Positions 34,451 to 43,834 are shown, numbered from the stretch's first letter. The stretch is 64,000 nt of DNA from Nesterenkonia haasae (GCF_010119385.1 NZ_VFIE01000019.1:10631-74630), one strand, 5' to 3'. A program made the numbers and translations. Notes: generated from the letters alone by a model not told the origin.

Positions 34451-35532
34451 TGACTGAGGCCACCACCACTGTTCGCGAAACGGCCGGGAACGACGTCGTC
34501 TTCGATGGCATCACCAAGAGTTTCGGCTCCACCCAGGTCCTGCAGAGTATTGACCTGCACATCTCCTCAGGTGAGTTGGTCACCGTACTGGGACCATCTG
34601 GCTGCGGCAAAACCACAGCGCTTCGCATCCTGGCCGGGTTTGAGAAGCCCACGTCCGGCAGGGTCCTGGTCAACGGCCAGGACATAACATCCGTGCCCGC
34701 TAATCGACGCGGAATCGGCATGGTCTTTCAGGCCTATAGCTTGTTCCCGAACCTCTCGGTCCAAGAAAACGTGGAATACGGATTGCGCGTGCGCCGAGTA
34801 AACCGCGATAAGCGTGCAGCCCGCGCGCAGGAGCTCCTGGAGATGTGCGGGCTGACAGAGTTCGCCAGCCGCTATCCGCATCAGCTCTCCGGAGGGCAGC
34901 AGCAGCGAGTCGCGCTAGCTCGCGCACTAGCCATCCAGCCAGGTGTGCTGCTGCTTGATGAGCCGCTCTCAGCGCTGGATGCGATTGTGCGTTCCCAGAT
35001 CCGGGAAGAGATCCGCCGTCTGCAGCAACAACTGGGAATCACCACGATGTTCGTCACCCATGATCAGGAGGAGGCACTGTCAATCGCCGACCGAGTAGCA
35101 GTTCTCAAGGACGGTGTCATCGAACAGCTCGATGAGCCCCGAACGATCTACCAAAAGCCTTCCACAGAATTCGTGGCACGGTTCGTCGGCAGCGTGACAG
35201 AAGTCGGGGTGGACCCTCAGTACAGAGGCGGCGCGCTGCCCGTTCAACACCCAGATGCCGGCCTGGATACGTTATTCGTGCGGCCGGAGGACATCACTCT
35301 GGTGCCCGATGAAGACGGGCCCTGCACGGTAATCTCCCAGATCTACACAGGTGAACGGACCGTTGTTCGTGCCACGAATCCGGTGAATGATCTGGACGTC
35401 ACGTCCTCCGTTTCAGCATCTGAAGCGTCCGACCTGACCCCAGGAACGCGAGTCACCCCGCAGGTGATGTCCACGCCTGCTCTGCGCGTGGCAGCACATG
35501 GGCAAAGCCCTGCTGAGCGGGTCATAGTATGA
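34450..35532 (+). CDS. ABC transporter ATP-binding protein (PotA/FbpC class)
   Basis: A 360-residue ATPase with Walker A GPSGCGKTT, signature LSGGQQQRVALARAL, Walker B VLLLDEPLSALD and H-loop TMFVTHDQEEAL, followed by a C-terminal TOBE-like regulatory domain (residues about 245-350, LFVRPEDITLV). The start overlaps the previous stop by one base. It energises the importer of this operon. Confidence 0.92.
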   Translation: MTEATTTVRETAGNDVVFDGITKSFGSTQVLQSIDLHISSGELVTVLGPSGCGKTTALRILAGFEKPTSGRVLVNGQDITSVPANRRGIGMVFQAYSLFPNLSVQENVEYGLRVRRVNRDKRAARAQELLEMCGLTEFASRYPHQLSGGQQQRVALARALAIQPGVLLLDEPLSALDAIVRSQIREEIRRLQQQLGITTMFVTHDQEEALSIADRVAVLKDGVIEQLDEPRTIYQKPSTEFVARFVGSVTEVGVDPQYRGGALPVQHPDAGLDTLFVRPEDITLVPDEDGPCTVISQIYTGERTVVRATNPVNDLDVTSSVSASEASDLTPGTRVTPQVMSTPALRVAAHGQSPAERVIV

Positions 35533-36245
35533 CGGAACAGACCGCCACCATGCTGCGGCTGATAACAGCTGAAGGAGGTGTGGAGATCTCCGCCCGAGCC
35601 GCTGTGTTCGACTGCGATGGGCTTCTCATTGACTCCGAATCACTCTGGTTGCAGATGGTTGACACGTGGTTGGCAGAACATGACATCCAGGACTTCCCGG
35701 CTGAGCGGCTTCTGGGACTCTCTGTACATGACGCAGCCGCGCGACTCTCCCGCGTCATCTCAGCTCAAGGTCTCTCAGGCGACTCTGTTTCGGCCGCTGA
35801 GCCCGCAGAGCGTGCACCAACACTGGCGGCTGAGCTGACGCGCCGCTACTCGGCCCTGCTGAGTTCCGGTGTGGAACCGATGCCTGGTGCGGTGGCGCTC
35901 TTCACCTCCCTGGCTTCACAAGTGCCGGTGGCTGTTGCGAGCAATGGGCTGCGCAACGATGTCACCACAATGCTTGCCGATGCTGCCCTGCTCTCTGAGG
36001 CTCACACTGTGTGCACGGTGGAAGATGTCAATGCAGGGAAACCAGCACCTGACCTGTATCTCTACGCCTGTGAGCGCTTAGGTGTGGCGCCGGAACATAC
36101 CGTGGCTCTTGAAGATTCACCGGCTGGCGCTCAGGCAGCCTCGGCTGCTGGGCTCCTGGTCATCGGTGTCAACTCCGACCCCTCCGTGCAGCTGCAGTGC
36201 CGCTGGAGGCTGGCAAGCCTGGACTCAATCGCCGTCGAGCCCTGA
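35529..36245 (+). CDS. HAD-superfamily phosphatase (subfamily IA, beta-phosphoglucomutase-like)
   Basis: A 238-residue hydrolase. Motif I FDCDGLLIDSE (Asp nucleophile near residue 27), motif II VASNG, motif III Lys in NAGKPAPDLY and motif IV ALEDSPAGAQAA are all present. Such enzymes remove phosphate from small phosphomonoesters. Overlap of 4 bases with the ATPase gene ties it to the transporter, so it probably acts on the imported compound or its product. Confidence 0.88.
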   Translation: MTEQTATMLRLITAEGGVEISARAAVFDCDGLLIDSESLWLQMVDTWLAEHDIQDFPAERLLGLSVHDAAARLSRVISAQGLSGDSVSAAEPAERAPTLAAELTRRYSALLSSGVEPMPGAVALFTSLASQVPVAVASNGLRNDVTTMLADAALLSEAHTVCTVEDVNAGKPAPDLYLYACERLGVAPEHTVALEDSPAGAQAASAAGLLVIGVNSDPSVQLQCRWRLASLDSIAVEP

Positions 36246-36300
36246 CTCGCATCCCATCCGCCCGTTTCCTGATATTTCAAGAGAAAGAGAACCTACCACT

Positions 36301-37272
36301 ATGCGCCGCCCGCAAGACACGCTATTAGACACTGGATCCAGCAAATCGCAGTCCGTCAATCACACGGCCGTTCCTGTTGAGGAGGCCTTCGCAGAGAAAC
36401 TGCGCGAACTGCGCTCCCTGAAACTCTTCAGCTGGAATATTTGGTTCGGTGGCCGGGAGATTTCTGAAGCGGAGGCGAAGCAGACGGCGGTGCTGGATGC
36501 TGAAGACTGCGATATCGTCTTCCTCCAAGAGTGCTTCGGCAATGCCGGTCTGCAATTGGGGCGTAGGACGGGAATGACCGTAGCCCAGCAGGACTACGAC
36601 TGCGCTGTGCTCAGCTCCTCACCGATTCGGCTGCTGAAGACCGATACTGCCTCCTATGCCACTGCGGCTCTGGTCCAGACGCGCAGCGGGGACGTGCTGG
36701 CCTGGTCAGTCCATTTGGCGGCCTGGGACTATGGCCCGTACCGCAGCGATGAACTCCCCCAGAACGCTGCGGAGGTGTTGGCCCAGCCCGGTGAGCAGAA
36801 GCGCACTGCTGAGGCCGAACGGATCCTGGCGGAGACCGAGCGTCTCCGGGCTGACTTGGGTGATATTCCGGTGATTGTCGCGGGAGATTTCAACGTGCCC
36901 TCCGGGCTCGACTGGACCGGAGAACACCGACCCCAGCTTCAGTGGCCGGCGACCCAGAAGTTCCTGGACGCCGGTTACACCGACGCGTTCCGGAGCGTCC
37001 ACCCGGACCCGATGCAGGCTCCGGGTCTGAGCTGGTCGCAGATCGAAACCTTGGAGAATGAACCCAGGGACCGTATAGATTTCATTTTTGTGCTGGGTAT
37101 GGAGGTTGTCACCGCAGATCACTTAGGTGGCGCTGCTGATGACGCGGACGCTTCGGCAGATCCGGGATTCACTGAGTATGGCGGCACTGCCCGGCACATC
37201 CCTGATCAGCGCGGAAACGCGTTCCCCTCAGACCACCTGGCGGTCCGGGCCACTCTCCGCAACCTGCAGTAG
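36301..37272 (+). CDS. endonuclease/exonuclease/phosphatase (EEP) family phosphodiesterase
   Basis: A 323-residue metal-dependent hydrolase. Key EEP features: FSWNIWFGG, Glu in VFLQECFG, GDFNVPSG, DRIDFIFV and the terminal FPSDHLAV with the catalytic His. No signal peptide is seen, so it should act in the cytoplasm. EEP enzymes cut phosphodiesters in DNA, sphingomyelin and inositol phosphates. The ATG at 36301 begins after the HAD stop; the frame is open from 36082 only as a shadow of the HAD gene. With HAD it suggests stepwise release of phosphate from an imported phosphodiester (inference). Confidence 0.85.
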   Translation: MRRPQDTLLDTGSSKSQSVNHTAVPVEEAFAEKLRELRSLKLFSWNIWFGGREISEAEAKQTAVLDAEDCDIVFLQECFGNAGLQLGRRTGMTVAQQDYDCAVLSSSPIRLLKTDTASYATAALVQTRSGDVLAWSVHLAAWDYGPYRSDELPQNAAEVLAQPGEQKRTAEAERILAETERLRADLGDIPVIVAGDFNVPSGLDWTGEHRPQLQWPATQKFLDAGYTDAFRSVHPDPMQAPGLSWSQIETLENEPRDRIDFIFVLGMEVVTADHLGGAADDADASADPGFTEYGGTARHIPDQRGNAFPSDHLAVRATLRNLQ

Positions 37273-37283
37273 CCGCCCCTGGT

Positions 37284-38687
37284 TCACTGGGTGCGCCTGA
37301 GCTGGAACTGTGCGCCGTGGTGGTTGCCCGCCAGGTGATCGCCCTGACCGAAGAGCTTGTTCCGGAGGGTTCCGGGCGTGTACTCGGTTTTGTACCGGCC
37401 CAGTTTCTGCAGTTCGGGCACCACGTACTGAACGATGTCTTCAAATGTGCCCGGGGTGATGTGATACGCCAGGTTGAATCCGTCAATATCGGTTTCTTCC
37501 TGCCACTCGATCAGCTGTTGGGCCGCGGATGGACCGTCCCCGATGATCACCGGCCCAAAACCTCCGACGCCGACCCACTCAGCTAGCTGCCGAACAGTCC
37601 AGGCTTCGTCCTCGCGGCCCGAGGCTTTCTGGAAAGTCTCCACGGTGGACTGTATGGCGTTGGATTCGACATCGCCGATGGGCTGGTCGAGATCGAAGTG
37701 AGAGAGATCGATGCCCATCCATCCGGACATCAGCACCAGCCCACCTTCGGCGTCTACGTAGTGCGTCAGGTCGTCGTACTTTGCGTGGGCGGCGTCGTTG
37801 TCAGCTCCTGTGACAATGGTCTGCATTGCGAAGATCCGGACATCATAGGGGTCACGGCCAGCATCTGCCACCGCCTGACGGATCCTCTGCACTGAGGCCT
37901 TGGCAAGCTCCTTGGTGGGCGGGTTGATGAACACGGCTTCAGCATGTTTTCCGGCGAAGGCACGCCCCCGGGTGGAGGCACCAGCCTGATATACGACCGG
38001 CATACGTTGCGGTGAAGGTTCGACGACGCCGATACCAGGAGTCTTGAAGAACTCACCCTGGTGTTCAATCCGGTGGACTTTTGCGGGATCAGTGAAGACC
38101 CCGGACTCCTTATCAGCGACGACGGCGTCGTCTTCCCAAGAGCCCTCGAGCAGTTTGTACACCACATCCATGTACTCATCCGCATGGTCGTAACGCTGAT
38201 CGTGCTCCATCTGGTCGTCTTGGCCCATGTTCTGTGCCGCAGACGGCAAATAACCGGTGACAACGTTCCAGCCAACGCGACCGCCTGTGAGGTGGTCCAA
38301 GGTGCCGAGTCGACGAGAGAACGGGTAGGGGTGCTCGTAGGCGGTGCCTGCGGTGATTCCGAACCCCAGGTTCTCGGTCACAGCAGCCATCGCGGAAATG
38401 AGGAGGAAGGGATCCTGCAACGGGATCTGGGCTCCGGAGCGCAATGCTGCCTCAGGGTTGTCGCCGAATACGTCATAGGGCCCGAGCACATCCGCAATGA
38501 AGAGCCCGTCGAACAAGCCCGCCTCCAGAGTTTTCGCGATGTGGGTCCAGTACCCGATGGTGTTGTAATCCCGAGCGCGATCTTCTGGGTGACGCCAAAG
38601 GCCTGGTGACTGGTGCACCACGCAGTTCATATCGAAGGCGTTGAACAGAATCTCCCGGTGACCGGTGGGGGTGGTGGGGTAGCTCAT
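37284..38687 (-). CDS. LLM-class flavin-dependent monooxygenase, DszA/NtaA family
   Basis: A 467-residue TIM-barrel monooxygenase that uses reduced FMN from a partner reductase. Family segments: TLEAGLFDGLFIADVLGPYD, LGTLDHLTGGRVGWNVVTGY, LLEGSWEDD and YQAGASTRGRAFAGKHAEAVF. Relatives include DszA (dibenzothiophene sulfone cleavage) and nitrilotriacetate monooxygenase. It is the last gene after ssuB, a binding protein and ssuC behind a SAM riboswitch, so a C-S bond-cleaving role is likely. It converges on the EEP gene (11-base gap). Confidence 0.88.
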   Translation of the reverse strand: MSYPTTPTGHREILFNAFDMNCVVHQSPGLWRHPEDRARDYNTIGYWTHIAKTLEAGLFDGLFIADVLGPYDVFGDNPEAALRSGAQIPLQDPFLLISAMAAVTENLGFGITAGTAYEHPYPFSRRLGTLDHLTGGRVGWNVVTGYLPSAAQNMGQDDQMEHDQRYDHADEYMDVVYKLLEGSWEDDAVVADKESGVFTDPAKVHRIEHQGEFFKTPGIGVVEPSPQRMPVVYQAGASTRGRAFAGKHAEAVFINPPTKELAKASVQRIRQAVADAGRDPYDVRIFAMQTIVTGADNDAAHAKYDDLTHYVDAEGGLVLMSGWMGIDLSHFDLDQPIGDVESNAIQSTVETFQKASGREDEAWTVRQLAEWVGVGGFGPVIIGDGPSAAQQLIEWQEETDIDGFNLAYHITPGTFEDIVQYVVPELQKLGRYKTEYTPGTLRNKLFGQGDHLAGNHHGAQFQLRRTQ

Positions 38688-38698
38688 GGTGTACTCCT

Positions 38699-39502
38699 TC
38701 AGGCCCAGGTCTTCAGGGCTTTGCGTTCGATGATGCCGAGCAGAGCGTCAGTGGTTTTGCCGAGTATGGCGAGCAGGACGATGGCCAGCAGCAGCCGGTC
38801 TACTCGTCCATTGTTCTGAGATTCGATCAGTAGGAAGCCCAGCCCCTCGGATGAGGCGAGGAGCTCGGCGGCGACCAGGAAAAGCCAGGACTGTGCCAAG
38901 GCGAGGCGAAGCCCTGAGAACACTGGAGGTACCACGGCAGGGAGCTGCACTGTGGTCAACAGTCGGGTGCCGTGGTAGCCGAAAGCCCGGCCAGCCTCGA
39001 CCAAGTGCGGGTCGACGTGGCGCAGAGCAGAATGAACCGAGGTGAAGACCGGGAAAAAGGCCCCGATGGCGATTAGCAGGACCTTCCCATCTTCACCGAT
39101 GCCGACCCACAGTAGGATCAGCGGCACCCAGGCCAGGGACGGGACCGCCCGGAAGGCGCCGACAGTAGGGTGAAGAAGGCCGTCGGCCAGGCGAGACAGT
39201 CCCAGGAGGGAACCCAGCAGCAGACCGGTGATGGCTCCGAGGAGGAAGCCGAAGAGCACTCGTTGCACCGAGATCCCGACGTGGGCATACAGCGCCCCAT
39301 CTTCCAGCAGTCCCAGTCCTGCGTCGAGAACCCGTTGGGGTGCCGGAAGCTGCGTGGGGGTGAAGAGGTTCAAAGGGCCTGTCACAAGCCACCAGAGTCC
39401 CAGGATGAGAAGTGGCACTGCTGCGCCTAGGAGTATGCGTCCACCGGGCAAAGATTTCGCCCGTCCGGGGGTAGCCGCTGGTGCCGCGAGTGCAGTGGTC
39501 AT
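38699..39502 (-). CDS. ssuC: sulfonate-type ABC transporter permease (SsuC/TauC family)
   Basis: A 267-residue permease with about six helices, including GRILLGAAVPLLILGLWWLV at the start and the coupling loop EAGRAFGYHGTRLLTTVQLP. The family serves aliphatic sulfonates, taurine and nitrate-like anions. The ATG overlaps the binding-protein stop by 4 bases. Together with SsuB-like and SsuA-like proteins it forms one importer. Confidence 0.88.
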   Translation of the reverse strand: MTTALAAPAATPGRAKSLPGGRILLGAAVPLLILGLWWLVTGPLNLFTPTQLPAPQRVLDAGLGLLEDGALYAHVGISVQRVLFGFLLGAITGLLLGSLLGLSRLADGLLHPTVGAFRAVPSLAWVPLILLWVGIGEDGKVLLIAIGAFFPVFTSVHSALRHVDPHLVEAGRAFGYHGTRLLTTVQLPAVVPPVFSGLRLALAQSWLFLVAAELLASSEGLGFLLIESQNNGRVDRLLLAIVLLAILGKTTDALLGIIERKALKTWA

Positions 39503-40566
39503 TGGTCTTCATCCTCAGTAATGCTGGCCTCATCGGCGGCGTCTTCGGCCCCTTCGGCATCCGTAGCTTCGCGATCCTCCGCGAAGTCAGGCCAGAACAG
39601 GTCTTCCAGGGCATCATCGACGGCGTCCTGGCTGTCGACGTCTCCGTTCTCCACGAAGAACGGCCCGACCGGCTCCAATGCTGCGTACAGGTCATCGCCC
39701 GGAACTGGGTCGATGTCGAAAGTGACCCGCTCATTGAGAACCACTTCGGCGACCTCACCATCGATGCCGGCGTACTCTGCGAGGATTTCCGCTGTCTCAT
39801 CCGGGTTCTCAACTGCCCATTGGCGGGCCTGCTCGTAGACGTCGACGACGATTTGTGCGATCTCAGGGTGGTTTTCCAGGAAATCGCCGGTGGCGTTGAT
39901 GACGCTATAGGTGTTGAAGTCGATGTTGCGGTAGACCAGTTCAGCGCCGTCAACCTCAGCACTTGCCATAATCGGGTCCAGCCCAGCCCAGGCGTCGACG
40001 TCTCCGTTGTCGAGTGCTTGTCGTCCGTCTGCGTGCTGGAGTGATTGGACCTCCACATCATCTAGGGAGAGCCCGTGTTCGGCCAAGGTGCGGGCGAGGA
40101 AGAAGAACGGGTCGGTCGCCAGGGTTGCCGCGACGGTGGCACCTTCCAGGTCCTCTGCGCTTTCGATGCCTGAGCCTTCGCGAGTAACGAGTGCCGACCA
40201 TTCGGGTTGGGATTCGATGAGAATGGTGTGGGTGTCCGCTCCGACCGCTCGGTTCAACAGCGCGGCAGATCCAGCAGTCGAACCGATATGGATATTCCCT
40301 GCCCGCAGGTTTTCATTCGCGCGATTCGACCCGTGGGACTGGGTCCATTCCACGTCAATACCGTGGTCTTCGAGTTCCTCTTCCAGCCACCCATGCTCAA
40401 GGATCACCAATGAAAGCGGGTTATAGGTGGCGAAGTCGATGTTGAGGGTGTCGAGTTCATCGTCTCCTCCGCAGGCAGTGGTCGCTAGCAGCGCCGCAGC
40501 TGCTGAGGTGGCGATGGCGGGCTTGAGCCTGGTCTGGAGAGAAGTGGGCACGTCGGGGCCTTTCAT
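39499..40566 (-). CDS. ssuA: sulfonate-type ABC substrate-binding lipoprotein (SsuA family)
   Basis: A 355-residue lipoprotein; signal AIATSAAAALLATTACGGDD with lipobox Cys. The NMT1/SsuA-like core includes RAGNIHIGSTAGSAALLNRAV and DVDAWAGLDPIMA. The last 25 residues are an unusual Asp/Glu/Ala-rich tail. The ATG at 40566 lies 61 bases after the ssuB stop; the frame is open further upstream inside ssuB but that is a shadow. The ligand is probably an organosulfur anion, inferred from the riboswitch and neighbours. Confidence 0.85.
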   Translation of the reverse strand: MKGPDVPTSLQTRLKPAIATSAAAALLATTACGGDDELDTLNIDFATYNPLSLVILEHGWLEEELEDHGIDVEWTQSHGSNRANENLRAGNIHIGSTAGSAALLNRAVGADTHTILIESQPEWSALVTREGSGIESAEDLEGATVAATLATDPFFFLARTLAEHGLSLDDVEVQSLQHADGRQALDNGDVDAWAGLDPIMASAEVDGAELVYRNIDFNTYSVINATGDFLENHPEIAQIVVDVYEQARQWAVENPDETAEILAEYAGIDGEVAEVVLNERVTFDIDPVPGDDLYAALEPVGPFFVENGDVDSQDAVDDALEDLFWPDFAEDREATDAEGAEDAADEASITEDEDQ

Positions 40567-40627
40567 TGTGGATCGTAGGATGCGAGTGAATCGTGTTGGG
40601 TCCGGCCGAACCCGGCGTGGTCCCCGG

Positions 40628-41470
40628 TCAGCGGGAGCTGACGCCGAGGCCGGCGTAGAGTTCGCTGCGCAGTTGAGCAAGGTCAGTGGCGGCGCGGTCC
40701 CTGGGCCTGATTCCCGGCACAGAGACGAGCGACTTCACCGTGGCTCCCTCAGCAGTGGCTGTCCCCCGCCCGCCCAGCAGGAGGATGCGGTCCGCCAGTT
40801 GCAACGCCTCATTGACGTCATGGGTCACCAAAAGCACGGTGGTGCCAGTCTTGGCGTGAACATCCAGGAGGAGGTCCTGCATTTTCAGGCGGGTCAGCGC
40901 GTCGAGCGCACCGAAGGGCTCATCGAGAAGCAGCACTCCCGGCTGCCGCGCCAAAGCTCGGGCCAAAGAGGCTCGTTGTGCCATACCGCCTGAGATTTCG
41001 CGGGGACGTAGGTGTGCGCGTTCGGCAAGACCCACTAGTTCGAGCAACTCGTCAACGCGAGATTGACCCTCACTCTTGCTGAGGTCGCGAGGAAGTCCGA
41101 GCTCGACGTTCTTGCGTATGCTGCGCCAGGGAAGCAGGCGTGGCTCTTGGAAACCGACTGCTGTGCGCTCGTCATAGCGAGTCACGGGGCTGTCCCCTAT
41201 GACAATGTCACCGGTAAAGCCCTCATCCAACCCTCCGACGGCTCGGAGCAGAGTTGATTTGCCGCAGCCGGAGGATCCCAGGATCGCGACGACTTCTCCC
41301 GGAGTCACGGTCAGTGAGACATTCCTCAGTACGGTGCGACCATCGAACGCGCGGCCGACATCGTTGAAGGTCACGGACAGGGACTCGGCGGCAACGGACT
41401 CCGGAGGAACCACTGACTGAGTGGACGCAGCAGCGTACTGCCTACGGTCAACAGCAGGTGCAGACGTCAT
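40628..41470 (-). CDS. ssuB: sulfonate-type ABC ATP-binding protein (SsuB family)
   Basis: A 280-residue ATPase: Walker A GSSGCGKST, Q-loop VGFQEPRLLPW, signature ISGGMAQRASLARAL, Walker B VLLLDEPFGALD, H-loop LLVTHDVNEAL. The EPRLLPW Q-loop is typical of SsuB/TauB. It is the first gene behind SAM riboswitch 1; the GGGAG that ends the riboswitch is 12 bases before its ATG. Confidence 0.9.
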   Translation of the reverse strand: MTSAPAVDRRQYAAASTQSVVPPESVAAESLSVTFNDVGRAFDGRTVLRNVSLTVTPGEVVAILGSSGCGKSTLLRAVGGLDEGFTGDIVIGDSPVTRYDERTAVGFQEPRLLPWRSIRKNVELGLPRDLSKSEGQSRVDELLELVGLAERAHLRPREISGGMAQRASLARALARQPGVLLLDEPFGALDALTRLKMQDLLLDVHAKTGTTVLLVTHDVNEALQLADRILLLGGRGTATAEGATVKSLVSVPGIRPRDRAATDLAQLRSELYAGLGVSSR

Positions 41471-41484
41471 GGAAAATAATCACT

Positions 41485-41570
41485 CCCATCGGCTCTGGCG
41501 TTAGCACCTTGCCGCATAGGCCGGTTGCTGCGACGTCTTCGGGCCAGATCCCTCAGTCGCTCTGGATGGT
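41485..41570 (-). promoter_or_regulatory. SAM riboswitch 1 (S-box), upstream of ssuB
   Basis: On the minus strand CCATC and GATGG (41565-41569 with 41486-41490) close P1. Inside are the conserved GAGGGATCTGGCCC, GCAGCAACC and GGTGCTAACGCCAG segments. GGGAG, a Shine-Dalgarno sequence, begins within the 3' strand of P1, so SAM binding should mask it. It differs from riboswitch 2 at only about six positions. Confidence 0.9.
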
Positions 41571-41587
41571 TTAGTACAACGGGAGCA

Positions 41588-41617
41588 ACTGTAATTGTTC
41601 AGCCTGGTGATCCGCAA
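41588..41617 (-). promoter_or_regulatory. predicted promoter of the ssu operon
   Basis: TTGCGG (41617-41612) and TACAGT (41593-41588) are 18 bases apart and lie 18 bases before the riboswitch, which fits a transcript starting just upstream of the aptamer. Confidence 0.5.
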
Positions 41618-41659
41618 AAGCACCGTGGCGGTCACGTCACAAGTCGTAAGAATGTTCGC

Positions 41660-42895
41660 TCACCCGGCCGATCCCGAGTCTCCGATCGCGTTGAGCCCCT
41701 CAGGGAGCGTGCCATTGATCTCATAGTCTCCGATCGACCGGGCTCGAAAGACGATGGGATTGTGCGTGCCAATAGTCTGCGCGTTGCGCCAGTGGCGGTC
41801 CAGTGCCTTGGTCCTCAGCGTGGCGGAGGCCCCCACCGTCTGGAACAGCTCCTGAGTGACGCTCAGGACCAGGTCAGGGACGGTCACCTGCGCCTTTTCC
41901 ACCGCAATCTCCGCATCGTAGACCTCCGTCGGGAGGCTTCCTGCGAAATCAGGATCATGTGTTCCCGCTTCGAGACCAGAACGCAAAGCGCGGTCATGGA
42001 TCCGGGCAGCTTCCAGAACAGCGGCCTCGGCCACGAAAACTTTGGAGGACATCCGACCGATGATCTGTTGAATTAAGGGATCCTGCTTAAATGCTGCCCC
42101 TGTTGCCGACGTATTGAAAGTCCGAGTGCGCTTGCGCAAGGTTGCGGTGGCATCCCTGATGGCAGCGTGAGCAATTCCTACCTGCACTGCTAGCAAATAC
42201 AGCTGGAAGAACGCAGCCTCATGGACGGCTTCGTGAGAGCCTGCGACTCTGTCGAAGACAGCGAGATTGTCAACGTGAACATCATCGAACTGCGTAGTTC
42301 CGGTACCCGTGAGTTTCTGACCGAATCCATCCCAATCGTCGACTACCGTCACACCTTCAGCATCACATGCCACCACGGCGAAACGCCGTCCATGCTCTCC
42401 CTCACCAGACGCGGCAGAGACCCGGGTGTAGTCAGAGAAGATGGTTCCGGTGGAGTAGGCCTTCTCCCCCGTGAGAGTGGACCGATCCTCGACGGTGGTG
42501 AGTTGAGTGTTCAGGGTTCCCAGGGCATTGCCGCCACTTTCGGTAGAGGCATTGCCTACCGTCACGCCCTGAAGGATGCGGGAGTACCAAACATCCTGAA
42601 CTTCTTCAGCCTGGAATCGCAGAGATTCCACAAATCCGAAGTGCCCCCGGTACAGGTGGGCAATATTGGAATCGGCTTCCGCCAGTGCGATCACCTCTGT
42701 GATGAGCTGTTCGACACTGACATCGGGACCGCCGAAGCGGCCGGGCACCCGCATGGCACCGAAACGGTGTTCATCGAGGACGTTCACCTCTTTGAACGGC
42801 AAGATTCGGTGGAGGTCACGCTCTACAGCGCCGCCTGCGATCTGTGCAAGCAGTTCGCGAGGGATGACGCTTGGGTACTCGGTGGCAGCTCTCAC
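41660..42895 (-). CDS. DszC/SfnB-type flavin monooxygenase (acyl-CoA dehydrogenase fold), copy 1
   Basis: A 411-residue protein of the acyl-CoA dehydrogenase superfamily in the branch of DszC, SfnB and similar reduced-flavin monooxygenases. Matching features are YSTGTIFSDYTRVSA in the beta domain, VVDDWDGFGQKLTGTGTTQFDDV, and the C-terminal KALDRHWRNAQTIGTHNPIVF with the HWRN and HNP motifs that DszC-like enzymes share. Catalytic-base Glu of true dehydrogenases is not evident. It follows metQ after 12 bases with a GTG start, so it is in the metNIQ operon under SAM riboswitch 2. Confidence 0.85.
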   Translation of the reverse strand: MRAATEYPSVIPRELLAQIAGGAVERDLHRILPFKEVNVLDEHRFGAMRVPGRFGGPDVSVEQLITEVIALAEADSNIAHLYRGHFGFVESLRFQAEEVQDVWYSRILQGVTVGNASTESGGNALGTLNTQLTTVEDRSTLTGEKAYSTGTIFSDYTRVSAASGEGEHGRRFAVVACDAEGVTVVDDWDGFGQKLTGTGTTQFDDVHVDNLAVFDRVAGSHEAVHEAAFFQLYLLAVQVGIAHAAIRDATATLRKRTRTFNTSATGAAFKQDPLIQQIIGRMSSKVFVAEAAVLEAARIHDRALRSGLEAGTHDPDFAGSLPTEVYDAEIAVEKAQVTVPDLVLSVTQELFQTVGASATLRTKALDRHWRNAQTIGTHNPIVFRARSIGDYEINGTLPEGLNAIGDSGSAG

Positions 42896-42907
42896 TGGTG
42901 AGCGTCC

Positions 42908-43792
42908 TCAGGCGTCGCCACTGGTGAAGTCAGTCCAGATCTCTTCAGCGTTATCCAGGGTGATGAAATCGGCGTAGTCGATGACGCCACCCTGATACTC
43001 CTCAAACCACTGTTCCACCTCGGGTGATTGGAAGGCGTCCTGTAGGGCCTGCGCCTGGTCTTCTGTCACACCCTCGGGCCCCACCGCCACAACACAGGTG
43101 AAAGGCGTGCGCACCTCATCGCGCCCATCCTCGAGGTGAACCAAAGTCTCATCAACCTCGTATCCGGCCTCAGCAACAAGTCGGACGAAAGCGAAACCGA
43201 GGTCGACATCGGGCAGCACTTGGGCCCCAGACTGTTGATCGGTCTCAACGAACTGGAGGTCTCGCGGATTCTCGGTGATGTGGTTCTGGGTCAGTTCGAT
43301 CACTGAGACTTCCTGATCGATCTCAATGAGCCCGGCGTCGGCCAGCAGCTGCAACGCTCGTCCATTATTGGACGGGTCCACCGGGAGGTTGACCTCGGCC
43401 CCCTCGGGAATGTCGTCAATGTCGTCGTATTCCAGCGAGAACAGCCCCGAAGGGGCGTAGTAGACCGAGAACAGGGGCTCAACCTCGGTGTCATTTGAGT
43501 TGTTGAAGTTGTTCAAATAAGCCAGGTGTTGGAAATAGTTAGCCTCGTACTCACCTGTCTGCACCACCTGGTTGGGCTGGTTGATGTCAGTCATATAGGT
43601 GATGTCGAGCTCGTAACCCTGTTCTTCGAGGAGCTCCGCAGCGATCTCCGCGGGTTCCTGGAACGGGGCGGACTCGGTGACCACAATGCTGATCGTCTCT
43701 TCATCCTCGCCCGCCAGACCACAGCCGGTGGCGGTCAGCGCCAATGCTGGCAGGGCGGCGGTGAAGGTGAGCAGGCGGCGTCGAACGTTCAT
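42908..43792 (-). CDS. metQ: methionine-type ABC substrate-binding lipoprotein MetQ (NlpA family)
   Basis: A 294-residue lipoprotein with signal ending LALTATGCGLAG. The NlpA/MetQ signatures TGEYEANYFQHLAYLNNFN, NLPVDPSNNGRALQLLADAG and LAFVRLVAEAG-like stretches are present. Known members bind D/L-methionine or its oligopeptides. It follows metI after 42 bases and precedes the DszC-like gene, so the ligand might be another thioether or sulfone instead. Confidence 0.88.
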   Translation of the reverse strand: MNVRRRLLTFTAALPALALTATGCGLAGEDEETISIVVTESAPFQEPAEIAAELLEEQGYELDITYMTDINQPNQVVQTGEYEANYFQHLAYLNNFNNSNDTEVEPLFSVYYAPSGLFSLEYDDIDDIPEGAEVNLPVDPSNNGRALQLLADAGLIEIDQEVSVIELTQNHITENPRDLQFVETDQQSGAQVLPDVDLGFAFVRLVAEAGYEVDETLVHLEDGRDEVRTPFTCVVAVGPEGVTEDQAQALQDAFQSPEVEQWFEEYQGGVIDYADFITLDNAEEIWTDFTSGDA

Positions 43793-43834
43793 TGTTTCTC
43801 TTTCTGATACGAGGGAAAATAAAAACGAAGAGCG

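Noticed and set aside
41525-42076. 183-residue ORF opposite riboswitch 1 and the DszC-like gene
   Set aside because: It covers the promoter and aptamer of the ssu operon and the 3' end of a clear gene; no recognisable domain.
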